Assembly: GCA_934120735.1 (NCBI GenBank)
Contig: CAKOVA010000018.1
Location: 1 to 35,173, forward strand
From: an uncultured Prevotella sp.
GTDB lineage: Bacteria > Bacteroidota > Bacteroidia > Bacteroidales > Bacteroidaceae
DNA length: 35,173 bases
Reading direction: 5' to 3'
The first letter of the stretch is position 1, and each line of letters starts with the position of its first letter. Positions 15,456 to 24,163 of this stretch are shown here, piece after piece. Made by a program: the position numbers and the translations under genes. The notes beneath the pieces are model-generated. The model was not told the DNA's origin, searched no databases, and worked only from the letters and a program-made list of their open reading frames with translations.

Positions 15456-16946
15456 ATGGAACAAAAACTTTTTGTCTACAATACGTTGACCCGCAAGAAG
15501 GAACTTTTCAAACCACTGCATGCCCCCAACGTGGGTATGTATGTGTGTGGCCCAACGGTTTACGGTGATCCCCACTTGGGGCATGCGCGCCCAGCCATTA
15601 CATTCGACATCCTTTTTCGTTATCTCAAGCACCTGGGGTATAAGGTGCGCTATGTGCGTAACATCACGGACGTAGGGCATTTGGAACACGATGCCGACGA
15701 GGGGGATGACAAAATAGAGAAGAAGGCTCGCTTGGAGCAACTCGAACCGATGGAGATAGCACAGCTTTATACCAACCGATATCATGCGGCCATGGATGCG
15801 CTGAACGTGCTGCGTCCCAGCATTGAGCCACATGCCACGGGACACATCATTGAGCAAGAAGAGCTGGTGAAACAAATCATGGCGAATGGTTACGCCTATG
15901 AGAGCAACGGTTCGGTGTATTTCGACATAGAGAAGTACAACAAAGACCATCGCTACGGCATCCTGTCGGGGCGCAACTTAGACGACGTCATCAATAACAG
16001 TCGTGAGTTGGATGGTGTAGACGAGAAGCGCAACCAAGTGGATTTCGCACTATGGAAGCGTGCCATGCCCGAACATATCATGCGCTGGCCCAGCCCGTGG
16101 AGCGACGGATTCCCAGGTTGGCACTGTGAGTGTACGGCCATGGGACGTAAGTATCTGGGCAATCACTTTGACATTCACGGCGGCGGAATGGATCTTGTTT
16201 TCCCGCATCACGAGTGCGAGATTGCACAAGCCGTAGCCAGTCAGGGCGACCAGATGGTGCGCTATTGGATGCACAACAACATGATTACCATTAACGGAAA
16301 GAAGATGGGAAAGAGTTTGGGCAACTTCATTACCCTCGAACAATTCTTCCATGGCACGCACGATCGTTTGACGCAAGCGTATTCGCCCATGACCATTCGG
16401 TTCTTCATCCTGTCGGCCCACTACCGCAGCACCGTCGACTTCTCCAATAAAGCCTTACAGGCAAGTGAGAAAGGTTTGGAACGTTTGATGAACGGCATTA
16501 ACGACTTGGAACGCATTCAGGCTGCATCCACCTCGGATGAGGCTACCCATCAACTGGTTGTGGCTTTACGGCAGAAGTGTCATGAGGCGATGAACGATGA
16601 CTTGCAGACACCAACTGTCATCAGTAACTTGTTTGAAGCGTGCCACGCTATCAATTCCCTGCTCGACCACAAAGGCAGCATCAACGCGGAAGATCTCACC
16701 GAACTGAAGGCTGTGATGCAGCTGTTCGCCTTCGACTTGCTTGGTCTTAAGAGCGAGAATGGAACTAACAATGATGCGCGTGAGGCGGCATACGGCAAGG
16801 TGGTTGACATGGTTTTGGCACTCAGAGCCAAGGCCAAGGCGGAGAAAGACTGGGCTACGAGCGACCAGATACGCGATGCTTTAGCTGAAAATGGATTTGA
16901 GGTGAAAGACACCAAAGACGGGGTGACGTGGAAATTGAATAAATAA
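15456..16946 (+). CDS. cysS: cysteine-tRNA ligase
   Basis: CysRS is a class I aminoacyl-tRNA synthetase that charges tRNA-Cys. The 496-residue protein has the zinc ligand C31 in YVCGPTVYG, the HIGH-type motif HLGH at 40-43, the [15 protein letters not shown] and [10 protein letters not shown] segments that supply the other zinc ligands, and the KMSKS-type loop KMGKS at 283-287. The C-terminal part is helical (DALR-like) and ends with the short anticodon-binding tail [16 protein letters not shown]. Length and motif order are normal. It has its own promoter and a hairpin terminator downstream. Confidence 0.97.
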   Translation: MEQKLFVYNTLTRKKELFKPLHAPNVGMYVCGPTVYGDPHLGHARPAITFDILFRYLKHLGYKVRYVRNITDVGHLEHDADEGDDKIEKKARLEQLEPMEIAQLYTNRYHAAMDALNVLRPSIEPHATGHIIEQEELVKQIMANGYAYESNGSVYFDIEKYNKDHRYGILSGRNLDDVINNSRELDGVDEKRNQVDFALWKRAMPEHIMRWPSPWSDGFPGWHCECTAMGRKYLGNHFDIHGGGMDLVFPHHECEIAQAVASQGDQMVRYWMHNNMITINGKKMGKSLGNFITLEQFFHGTHDRLTQAYSPMTIRFFILSAHYRSTVDFSNKALQASEKGLERLMNGINDLERIQAASTSDEATHQLVVALRQKCHEAMNDDLQTPTVISNLFEACHAINSLLDHKGSINAEDLTELKAVMQLFAFDLLGLKSENGTNNDAREAAYGKVVDMVLALRAKAKAEKDWATSDQIRDALAENGFEVKDTKDGVTWKLNK

Positions 16947-17090
16947 GGTAAGTGTCAATCGGGTTCTTTGTTTGAAGATGTACAATTGTTTATCCTGCAA
17001 ACACAGTACCGATGCATGATAATATCGTCATGTTCCCACGCGTACCATCGTGGTGAAGTCGTTTTAAATAATGAATAAAGAGAAAGAAAC

Positions 17091-17127
17091 AAACGACAGG
17101 GTTCGAACTATAATAACGCTGTCGTTT
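17091..17127 (+). terminator. probable terminator of cysS
   Basis: AAACGACAG and CTGTCGTTTT form the stem, with a further GTT/AAC pairing after one mismatch, and T residues close the 3' side. It lies about 145 bases after the stop. The stretch 16947-17090 holds nothing else I can recognise. Confidence 0.55.
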
Positions 17128-17144
17128 TGACAAACATAACAAAT

Positions 17145-17195
17145 GAAAAAAGGTGTAGGCACGCATAACCCATGCGTTTCTACACCTTTTTCAAT
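17145..17195. terminator. bidirectional terminator between cysS and miaB
   Basis: AAAAAAGGTGTAG pairs with CTACACCTTTTT and ACGCAT pairs with ATGCGT around a short loop. T runs lie at the 3' side on both strands, so it can end minus-strand miaB transcription as well as any read-through from cysS. Confidence 0.85.
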
Positions 17196-17259
17196 CAATG
17201 GCAGCAGCCAACTTGTTCACGGTCAGCCATCAACTTGCTGATGATGAATGAAGCTAATC

Positions 17260-17297
17260 ACTCCCCTCTCCTTTGGAGAGGGGCGGGGGGTGAGGCT
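17260..17297 (+). repeat. G/C-rich hairpin repeat, copy 3, after miaB
   Basis: ACTCCCCTCTCCTTTGGAGAGGGG forms a hairpin and is followed by a G run and TGAGGC. It is the same type as the copies at 3112-3145 and 3357-3391 but diverged. It lies just beyond the miaB stop. Confidence 0.7.
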
Positions 17298-17304
17298 TTG
17301 TTTC

Positions 17305-18654
17305 TTACAGCGCCTCTCCTAACAACGTCGCTGACGTGCTGCCGACGATGCGAACGCGCACGGTTTCGCCGATATGGTGATTTGCTTTGTCAAACACCAC
17401 CATCTTGTTTTGCTCTGTTCTGCCACAGAGTTGCTCTCTGCTACGCTTGCTAAATCCCTCTACTAACACCTCAAACTCTTTGCCTTCGTCCTTTTTGTTA
17501 GAGACGGCGCTTAGCTCTGTTTGCAGATGTATCATCTCGTTCAGGCGCCGTATCTTCTCTTCTTCGGGTACATCGTCTGGTAAATGCTTCGATGCATAGG
17601 TGCCGGGACGCTCGGAATACTTGAACATGAAGGCCGAGTCGTAACCAACGGTGCGCATCAAGGCCAGAGATTGTTGGTGGTCTTCTTCTGTTTCGCCATG
17701 ATAGCCCACGAACATGTCGGTAGAAATGCCGCAATCGGGAATGATGCGACGAATGGCATTGATGCGATCCATGTACCATTCAACGGTGTATTTGCGGTTC
17801 ATCAGCTTCAATATCTTATTGCTACCGCTCTGCACTGGCAGGTGAATATGCTTGCAAACATTAGGCTCTTCGGCAATCACGCGCAGCGTGTCGTCGCTCA
17901 TGTCCTTAGGATGCGACGAGGTAAAGCGAATGCGTATGCCGGGAACTTCGTGGGCCACACGGCGCAAGAGCTTTGGAAAATCAATGGTTTCTGCCGCAAT
18001 TGTTTCGCCTGTTGCCGACAAATGTTCGGGAATGGTAAAACAATAAGAGTTGACGTTTTGCCCCAGCAGCGTGATTTCCTTGTAGTGCTTGTCGCGCAAA
18101 TCGCGCACTTCACGCAAGATACTCTCCACGTCTCTCGACCTTTCTCTACCTCTTGTGTAGGGTACGATGCAGTAGTGGCAGAAGTTGTTGCAACCCCTCA
18201 TGATACTTACGAAGCCTCCTATCTTGCCTAAGAGGAGCCGTTGAGGAACCACATCCTTATAGGTTTCGGTCTTCGAGAGTTCAATGTCGATTGCTTTGTT
18301 GCCCGTTTCGGCTTGCGCAATCATGTCGGGAAGATTCAAATACGAATCGGGTCCACACACCAAGTCGGTGTGATGGTTGTCCAACAAATCGTCTTTCACC
18401 CGTTCGGCCATACAGCCCAACACGCCTAATATCAGGTTTCTGCCCTTCTTTCGCTCTGCGTGGAGCGAGTCAAGTCGGTTGTATATCTTGTTCTCCGCAT
18501 TCTCTCTGACGCTGCAGGTGTTCAGAAAAATGGCATCGGCCTCGTCCTCCTTGTCGCATATCTCATACCCAGCCATCTGCATGACCGATGCAACCACCTC
18601 GCTGTCGGCCACGTTCATTTGGCATCCGTATGTCTCGATGTAAAGCTTCTTCAT
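17305..18654 (-). CDS. miaB: tRNA-2-methylthio-N6-dimethylallyladenosine synthase
   Basis: MiaB is a radical-SAM methylthiotransferase that adds the methylthio group to i6A37 of tRNAs. The 449-residue protein starts MKKLYIETYGCQMN. The auxiliary cluster cysteines are C11, C47 and C81, and the radical-SAM CxxxCxxC motif is CNNFCHYC with C155, C159 and C162. A TRAM domain occupies about the last 65 residues (FEVLVEGFSKRSREQLCGRTEQNK). I chose the ATG at 18654 because it gives the exact family N-terminus; the frame stays open upstream to 18777 but that part covers the promoter. With tsaB, it is the second gene for position-37 tRNA modification in the window. Confidence 0.95.
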   Translation of the reverse strand: MKKLYIETYGCQMNVADSEVVASVMQMAGYEICDKEDEADAIFLNTCSVRENAENKIYNRLDSLHAERKKGRNLILGVLGCMAERVKDDLLDNHHTDLVCGPDSYLNLPDMIAQAETGNKAIDIELSKTETYKDVVPQRLLLGKIGGFVSIMRGCNNFCHYCIVPYTRGRERSRDVESILREVRDLRDKHYKEITLLGQNVNSYCFTIPEHLSATGETIAAETIDFPKLLRRVAHEVPGIRIRFTSSHPKDMSDDTLRVIAEEPNVCKHIHLPVQSGSNKILKLMNRKYTVEWYMDRINAIRRIIPDCGISTDMFVGYHGETEEDHQQSLALMRTVGYDSAFMFKYSERPGTYASKHLPDDVPEEEKIRRLNEMIHLQTELSAVSNKKDEGKEFEVLVEGFSKRSREQLCGRTEQNKMVVFDKANHHIGETVRVRIVGSTSATLLGEAL

Positions 18655-18673
18655 TGTCTTTGGTTTTGGGCTA

Positions 18674-18681
18674 CAAAGGTA
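18674..18681 (-). promoter_or_regulatory. -7 promoter box for miaB
   Basis: The minus strand reads TACCTTTG, matching TAnnTTTG, about 20 bases before the miaB ATG. This supports the shorter miaB start. Confidence 0.55.
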
Positions 18682-18809
18682 CAAATTTTCTTCCACATGT
18701 TGATTGAAACGCATAAAAAGCGGGATATCAACCCAAGGGCATGGGTTCATGTCGCTATTCAGTGGTATGCACAACATCTATAAACGTACAGATGCCATGT
18801 ATAGTGCCA

Positions 18810-19277
18810 TTATTCAGATGCTCTTAGTGTATCTATCATCTGGTGAATCTTCGTACTGAACACGATGGGATCATGGATATACTCGAAGCTGTTGGTTTCC
18901 TCTCCCGTTGTCACATAGACGGTGCCGTAGTTGAAGATGCGCCCTAACATAGATTGTCTGATTTGCACGCCTTCGCATTTGTGGAGCATCAGCTCCAAAG
19001 AGTTGCGCTCAATGATGCCTTTTTTGGCGATAATGCGCTTGTTGGTCAGTGCATATTGCCGCCCTCCGTTTGCTGATATAGAACCCAGGACAGCGAATAG
19101 CACGAGCAACAGGCAAGCTGCGATTTGAAGATGGAAAAGAGTTCCCTCCGTTGGAAAGACCAACAAGAGGATTCCAAGCACGGCCAACGATGCCGAACGC
19201 CAGTAAATTGCCGAGTGTAGTCGTGGACGATAAACAACACGTTCGCCCTCCATCAAGCTTTTATCGATATATCCCAT
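18810..19277 (-). CDS. PH domain-containing membrane protein
   Basis: This 155-residue protein has a short cytoplasmic N-terminus (MGYIDKSLMEGERVVYRPRLH) and two adjacent membrane segments at about residues 26-45 and 48-65. A bacterial PH (bPH2/YdbS-like) domain follows, with YALTNKRIIAKKGIIERNSLELMLHKCEGVQI and FNYGTVYVTTGEE. The order of membrane hairpin then PH domain is typical of the YdbS/YdbT class, whose function is poorly known. The motif LTNKRII is a good family mark. It lies 41 bases downstream of the GH109 gene stop and may be co-transcribed with it. Confidence 0.85.
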   Translation of the reverse strand: MGYIDKSLMEGERVVYRPRLHSAIYWRSASLAVLGILLLVFPTEGTLFHLQIAACLLLVLFAVLGSISANGGRQYALTNKRIIAKKGIIERNSLELMLHKCEGVQIRQSMLGRIFNYGTVYVTTGEETNSFEYIHDPIVFSTKIHQMIDTLRASE

Positions 19278-19318
19278 ATTATAAAAATCAATTCTTAGCG
19301 AAGCTTTTTGAGGCGTTA

Positions 19319-20728
19319 TTATGGAGCAAAATGATATTGAAAACCGTTAATGCGCTTCCAAGCTCCACGCGTAAAGTCGGGTATGGCGACAGGTGCCGAA
19401 TTGTTTTCGATAGACAATCTGGTGAGTTCTCCCAGACAGCACCATTCGGCTAAGTCGTACACATCCATGTCGAGCGGGAGTCCATTCTGCAGACAATAAA
19501 CCAAACGATAGTCCATGATGTAGTCCATACCACCGTGTCCACCCACCTTCTTAGCCTTCTCTTGAAGATCTTTGACAAACTGTGGTGTGTATTGTTGCAG
19601 CAACTCGTCACGAACTTTGTCTGCTACTGCAGCATGAGCCGTGAGGTTTTCGTGACTAATCTTCTCGTTGGCAGCCAACTGTTTGGGTCTGAAAGCCAGT
19701 TCGCCAACAGGATATTTGCTGGCATAGCCATCGGTTCCAACCACCTGATACATCCGGTTGTATGGACGTGGTGTCATCACATTGTGCTGGATGAGCATGG
19801 TCTTTCCCTTAACAGTGCGAATCAACGTCGAGGTTTGGTCACCGTTTTGGAAGTCATTACATGGCTTTCCGGTCTGCTTTTCAACGAGCTTAGGACCAAT
19901 GGTCGCTTTGGTATCCATGGCAACGAGATATTCCATGCGATCACCACGATGGATGTTCAGCACCTGACAGTCAGGACCAATGCCGTGGGTAGGATAAACA
20001 TCACCTCGATTCTTACGATTGAAATCAAGTCGCCAGTTGTGCCAATATTCGCCCCAAAAGTCCTCTAAGTTGTGGATATAGGCACCTTCTACATGTAAAA
20101 CCTCACCGAAGAGACCTTGTTGTGCCATGTTGAGGGTGGACAATTCAAAGAAGTCGTACACGCAGTTCTCCAACATCATGCAATGCTTGCGTGTGCGCTC
20201 AGCTGTATTGATCAATGCCCAAATCTCATTCAAATTGGTAGCAGCAGGCACCTCAATGGCCACATGCTTCCCATGGTTCATGGCATAAAGTGCTATCGGC
20301 ACATGATGAACCCAGTCGGTTGCGATGTAGATGATGTCAATGTCCTTGCGTTCGCACATCTTCTTGTATGCATCTATACTGCCACTGTAGGCCACAGCCC
20401 GGTGTCGTCCGTGCTTATCAAGCCTCTTCTGACTAAACTCTACGCGGTCGGCCTCTACGTCACAGAGTGCCACGATGTCCGTTCCAGGGATTTGGCTCCA
20501 TCGTTCTACGGCACCGATTCCGCGCATTCCCAACCCAACAAAGCCCACGCGAACCGTTTGCAACTTAGGTGTAGTGAGCTGCAGCACATCCTTTTGTCCA
20601 GCAGGACGCTTGGGTATGTTGGTCTGGATGACCTTGATGTTCTTCGCATCTACATGAGTTGGCGAGACCAAGATAAGGCACAGCAACCATGCAAGCAACT
20701 GCATTGGTACTTTATTGGTGAGATTCAT
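19319..20728 (-). CDS. secreted Gfo/Idh/MocA family oxidoreductase, GH109 type (alpha-N-acetylgalactosaminidase-like)
   Basis: GH109 enzymes remove terminal alpha-GalNAc by an NAD-dependent oxidation-elimination mechanism; mucin-type glycans are plausible substrates. The 469-residue protein has a signal peptide (hydrophobic 9-22, likely cut after the VDA at about residue 28). It also has a Rossmann NAD-binding motif VGFVGLGMRG at 61-70 and the GH109-like segments HGKHVAIEVPAA, YPTHGIGPDCQVLNIHRGDR and GHGGMDYIMDYR. I assign GH109 from overall similarity as I know the family; other secreted Idh/MocA proteins look alike, so the glycosidase activity is probable rather than certain. It follows rnr by 67 bases. 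The start is the first Met; the second Met at residue 9 would still leave a signal peptide. Confidence 0.85.
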   Translation of the reverse strand: MNLTNKVPMQLLAWLLCLILVSPTHVDAKNIKVIQTNIPKRPAGQKDVLQLTTPKLQTVRVGFVGLGMRGIGAVERWSQIPGTDIVALCDVEADRVEFSQKRLDKHGRHRAVAYSGSIDAYKKMCERKDIDIIYIATDWVHHVPIALYAMNHGKHVAIEVPAATNLNEIWALINTAERTRKHCMMLENCVYDFFELSTLNMAQQGLFGEVLHVEGAYIHNLEDFWGEYWHNWRLDFNRKNRGDVYPTHGIGPDCQVLNIHRGDRMEYLVAMDTKATIGPKLVEKQTGKPCNDFQNGDQTSTLIRTVKGKTMLIQHNVMTPRPYNRMYQVVGTDGYASKYPVGELAFRPKQLAANEKISHENLTAHAAVADKVRDELLQQYTPQFVKDLQEKAKKVGGHGGMDYIMDYRLVYCLQNGLPLDMDVYDLAEWCCLGELTRLSIENNSAPVAIPDFTRGAWKRINGFQYHFAP

Positions 20729-20795
20729 ATCATGATTAAATTAGTTAAACAAAATTGATAAGTCTACTCTTTTCTTCGATTTGATGGAAAAATGA

Positions 20796-22991
20796 TTAGT
20801 CCACCAGTGTGAAGTCGAGTTGTCTCTTCTCCAAGTTGGCCTGTGCCACCTTAATCCTGATAGGATCTCCCAGCTGGTATTTGTGATGGTGTCGACGGCC
20901 AACGAGACAATAGTTCTTCTCATCAAAGTCGTAATAATCGTCATCCAAATCGTGCATGGGTACCATTCCCTCGCAATGATTCTCGTCGATTTCGCAATAG
21001 ATGCCATAGCTTTGGATGCCACTGATGTGCGCATCAAACTCTTCACCGATATGCTCACCCATGAATTCCACCATCTTGTACTTGATGGAGTCACGTTCGG
21101 CATTGGCAGCTACCTGCTCCATGTCAGAACTATGTTCGCACAAACGCTCGTAATAGTCCTTGTTGGCGCTGCGGCCACCCTTTGCATATCGTGTCAACAG
21201 TCGGTGAACCATCATGTCTGGATAACGCCGGATGGGCGATGTGAAGTGTGTGTAATAGTCGAAAGCCAAGCCAAAATGGCCAATATTATAAATGGTGTAC
21301 TTCGCCTTCATCATCGCTCTGAGGGCAACGGTCTGTATGAGTTTCTGCTCATCTGTGCCGTCAACGGCTTCCATCAGACGATTAAGACTGCGGGCAGTTT
21401 GTCCCTTTGTCCCTGCCGTTTTCATCTTATAGCCGAATTTTACGATAAAATCTTTCAGGTTCTCCAGCTTCTGTGGGTCGGGATTGTCATGTACACGGTA
21501 AGGCAAAGTCTTGGCTTTGGCACTCTTTTTCACCTTACCCACGCTCTCAGCCACGGTACGGTTGGCCAGCAACATGAACTCTTCAATCAGCTTGTTGGCA
21601 TCTTTTGAACGTTTAAAATAGCAGCGAACGGGCTTCCCCTTCTCATCAACATCGAAATGAAGTTCTTCAGAATCAAACTTCACCGCACCGTTCTTGAAGC
21701 GTTCCTCGCGCAACTTCTTGGCCAAGGTGTCCAGCATAATCAGCTCCTTAGCATGCTCTCCCTTATATCCACCCTTGTGTGGAGCCGGTGCTGGCTGCCC
21801 CGTTCCATCTACCACACCATTGTCTTCAAGCAACTGCTGCACCTCTTCGTAGGCATATCTGCGATTACTCTTGATGACAGTATGCACGATACGCTGGCTC
21901 CGAATGAATCCATCGACATCCATCTCCACGATGACGCTGTAGCAAAGTTTCTCCTCATCGGGGCGAAGGGAGCAGATGAAGTTGCATAAACGCTCGGGCA
22001 ACATCGGGATGGTACGGTCTACCAGATACACGGATGTGGCACGCTTCTGCGCCTCTTTGTCGATGATAGACTTCTCGGTAACATAATGTGTCACGTCAGC
22101 AATGTGGATACCAACTTCCCAAATGCCCTTGCTTACCTCACGGATAGACAGGGCATCGTCGAAATCCTTGGCATCTTTGGGGTCAATCGTGCAAGTGAAT
22201 ACCTGCCGGAAGTCTTCCCTTTCAGCCAAATCCTGCGAGGTGATGTCGCTGGTAATTCGCTCTGCAGCCTCTTCAACTGCCTTTGGATACTTGTAAGGCA
22301 AGCCGTATTGCGCCAAGATGGTGTGCATCTCCGCATCGTTATCACCAGTCTTTCCCAGCACGTCGATAACCTCTCCTATGATGTTTTTATGATTCTCATC
22401 GGGCCATTTGCTCACTTTTACCACCACCTTGTCATTGGTTTGACCGCCCTTCAGCTTGTTTCTTGGAATCAAGATGTCGTTGGCAAACAAGTTCTCCTGT
22501 GTCACCAGGAAGGCGATGTTCTTTTCAACTCGCAGTTTACCGACGAACTGATCGCGCGAACGTTGTAGTATTTCGATGACCTGTGCTTCTTTGATGTGCT
22601 TTTGACGGCGCGCCATGAGCGACACTTTCACGCGGTCACCATTGAGTGCCGACATCGAGTTGCGCTCTGAAACAAAGATGGGTTTGTCGCTTCCATCGGG
22701 GATGAACGAGTTTTTCCCATTTCCTTTGCGCCGAAAAACCCCTTCCACCACCTGTCCCATTTGGTTGAGGCGGTATGAATGGTCAGACACCTTTGTCAAG
22801 AAATCGTCCCAAGCCATCTCTTCCATCAGGTCGATGGCGAGCATCTTTAGCGGATGCGTGTTCAGTTTGAGCGTACGGAATATCTCTTTATAACTGAATG
22901 TTTTTTCCGGTTGTGTTGTAAAGAACCCTTCCAACTTTTCAGCCAATTGCTTTTTGGACATGCGTTTGCCACCTTTTTTTTCTTTTCCCAT
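20796..22991 (-). CDS. rnr: ribonuclease R
   Basis: RNase R is a processive 3'-5' exoribonuclease that degrades structured RNA. The 731-residue protein has a basic N-terminus (MGKEKKGGKRMSKKQ), an HTH-like segment, and cold-shock domains between about 70 and 220. The RNB catalytic domain has the metal-binding run DPKDAKDFDDA at 270-280 and IADVTHYV after it. An S1 domain lies near 640-725 (FDAHISGIQSYGIYCEIDE). The usual long basic C-terminal tail is missing; the protein stops soon after S1. I chose the ATG at 22991 because the 13 further residues upstream, to 23030, are not conserved in kind. The upstream 182 bases contain no gene. Confidence 0.94.
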   Translation of the reverse strand: MGKEKKGGKRMSKKQLAEKLEGFFTTQPEKTFSYKEIFRTLKLNTHPLKMLAIDLMEEMAWDDFLTKVSDHSYRLNQMGQVVEGVFRRKGNGKNSFIPDGSDKPIFVSERNSMSALNGDRVKVSLMARRQKHIKEAQVIEILQRSRDQFVGKLRVEKNIAFLVTQENLFANDILIPRNKLKGGQTNDKVVVKVSKWPDENHKNIIGEVIDVLGKTGDNDAEMHTILAQYGLPYKYPKAVEEAAERITSDITSQDLAEREDFRQVFTCTIDPKDAKDFDDALSIREVSKGIWEVGIHIADVTHYVTEKSIIDKEAQKRATSVYLVDRTIPMLPERLCNFICSLRPDEEKLCYSVIVEMDVDGFIRSQRIVHTVIKSNRRYAYEEVQQLLEDNGVVDGTGQPAPAPHKGGYKGEHAKELIMLDTLAKKLREERFKNGAVKFDSEELHFDVDEKGKPVRCYFKRSKDANKLIEEFMLLANRTVAESVGKVKKSAKAKTLPYRVHDNPDPQKLENLKDFIVKFGYKMKTAGTKGQTARSLNRLMEAVDGTDEQKLIQTVALRAMMKAKYTIYNIGHFGLAFDYYTHFTSPIRRYPDMMVHRLLTRYAKGGRSANKDYYERLCEHSSDMEQVAANAERDSIKYKMVEFMGEHIGEEFDAHISGIQSYGIYCEIDENHCEGMVPMHDLDDDYYDFDEKNYCLVGRRHHHKYQLGDPIRIKVAQANLEKRQLDFTLVD

Positions 22992-23153
22992 CTTGTTCCG
23001 TGTTTTATGATACTTATTGCAAATTAACAAAAAATAATTGACACAACACGTATTTATTACGATTATTTTGCATTAAAATAATGTTTCGAAGTTATTCCTT
23101 AAATGTACTGTCGAAGAATCATTTGCACCTCAACTGCACATTGATGACAAACG

Positions 23154-23190
23154 AACGGGGCCTGATACCCCACTGGTACCAAGCCCCGTT
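23154..23190 (-). terminator. probable terminator of the LRR-ppk-ppx operon
   Basis: AACGGGGC and GCCCCGTT form a perfect eight-pair stem with a 21-base loop that can pair further. It lies 23 bases beyond the ppx stop on the minus strand. The T-rich tail is weak (CGTTTGT). Confidence 0.5.
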
Positions 23191-23212
23191 ATAGTCTGCA
23201 TCGCATGATTTT

Positions 23213-24163
23213 CTACTTTGTTTGGCAGTACTCACGGTATAAACCGTCGACAATGCTATCGGCCAAACTGATGTTGGGTACATAGATGGTGTCACACTTC
23301 AAGGCCTTGGCCACCATCAGGAAGATTTCTGCGGCTGGTATGATAACATCGGCGCGATCGTCTTTCAAACCGTACTTTTCTTTTCTTTCTTCCTCGCTGA
23401 GCTTGGAGAGAGCCTCGTATATTTCTTTGAATTCCTCCACTTTCATTTGTTTTTCGTCGTTCTTGCCGTGCGTCAGTCTGAAGAGTTTGTTGATGTTGCC
23501 GCCCGAACCAATAATTTGTGTGTCAGGAAAATGCTCGGCATACTCGTCCAACATGCCTCGCATCTGATGCTTGGTGGCGTTGGTTACCTTACCACTGAGC
23601 ATGCGCAGGGTACCCATGTCGAATGAGTGACTCTCGGCCAGTGCACCATCATGCAGCAATGATATCTCGGTACTGCCGCCTCCCACGTCGACGTATGCGA
23701 AATTACCCGTTTGACTATTGGTTTGTTCAATGATGTTGTTGCAAAGCAGTCGTGCTTCTTCCTCGCCCCGAATAATCTCAAGTTTGATGCCTGTCTCACG
23801 CTCAATCTCTTTCATCACCTTCTTCCCATTGTCTGCATCGCGCATGGCTGCGGTGGCACAGGCCCTGTATTGATCCACTTGATAGAGCAGCATAAACTGT
23901 TTGAAGCCTTTCATCATGCGCATCATCATTGTGGCGCGGTCTTTCGAAATCTTGCCTAATGTAAACACGTCTTTGCCTAATCGCAGGGGAATGCGGATGA
24001 ACATCACCCGCTTAAAGCGCTCAAATTGGGGCGCACTGTCATCAAAACGCTTGATTAACAGGCGCGCTCCGTTCGATCCAATGTCAATTGCTGCGAATGT
24101 TTTTGCTTCCATTTTTTCTTTTTGTTTGATGGGTTCTGGGGTTGTCTCTTTGTCTTTCGTCAT
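23213..24163 (-). CDS. Ppx/GppA family exopolyphosphatase
   Basis: This 316-residue ASKHA-fold phosphatase probably hydrolyses terminal phosphate from polyphosphate or pppGpp. The first phosphate-binding motif AAIDIGSNGARLLI is at about residues 25-38 and the second, YVDVGGGSTEISLL, near 155-168. IIGSGGNINKL is a third conserved glycine-rich segment. The length is that of the short Ppx class, without the C-terminal HD domain of E. coli Ppx. Its ATG overlaps the ppk stop as ATGA, so translation is probably coupled. An internal Met at residue 18 gives the conventional family N-terminus, but the overlap supports the first Met. Confidence 0.9.
   Translation of the reverse strand: MTKDKETTPEPIKQKEKMEAKTFAAIDIGSNGARLLIKRFDDSAPQFERFKRVMFIRIPLRLGKDVFTLGKISKDRATMMMRMMKGFKQFMLLYQVDQYRACATAAMRDADNGKKVMKEIERETGIKLEIIRGEEEARLLCNNIIEQTNSQTGNFAYVDVGGGSTEISLLHDGALAESHSFDMGTLRMLSGKVTNATKHQMRGMLDEYAEHFPDTQIIGSGGNINKLFRLTHGKNDEKQMKVEEFKEIYEALSKLSEEERKEKYGLKDDRADVIIPAAEIFLMVAKALKCDTIYVPNISLADSIVDGLYREYCQTK

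Noticed and set aside
17091..17127. tRNA gene suggested by GGTTCGAAC near 17100
   Set aside because: No cloverleaf can be formed around it. The sequence fits a terminator hairpin instead.
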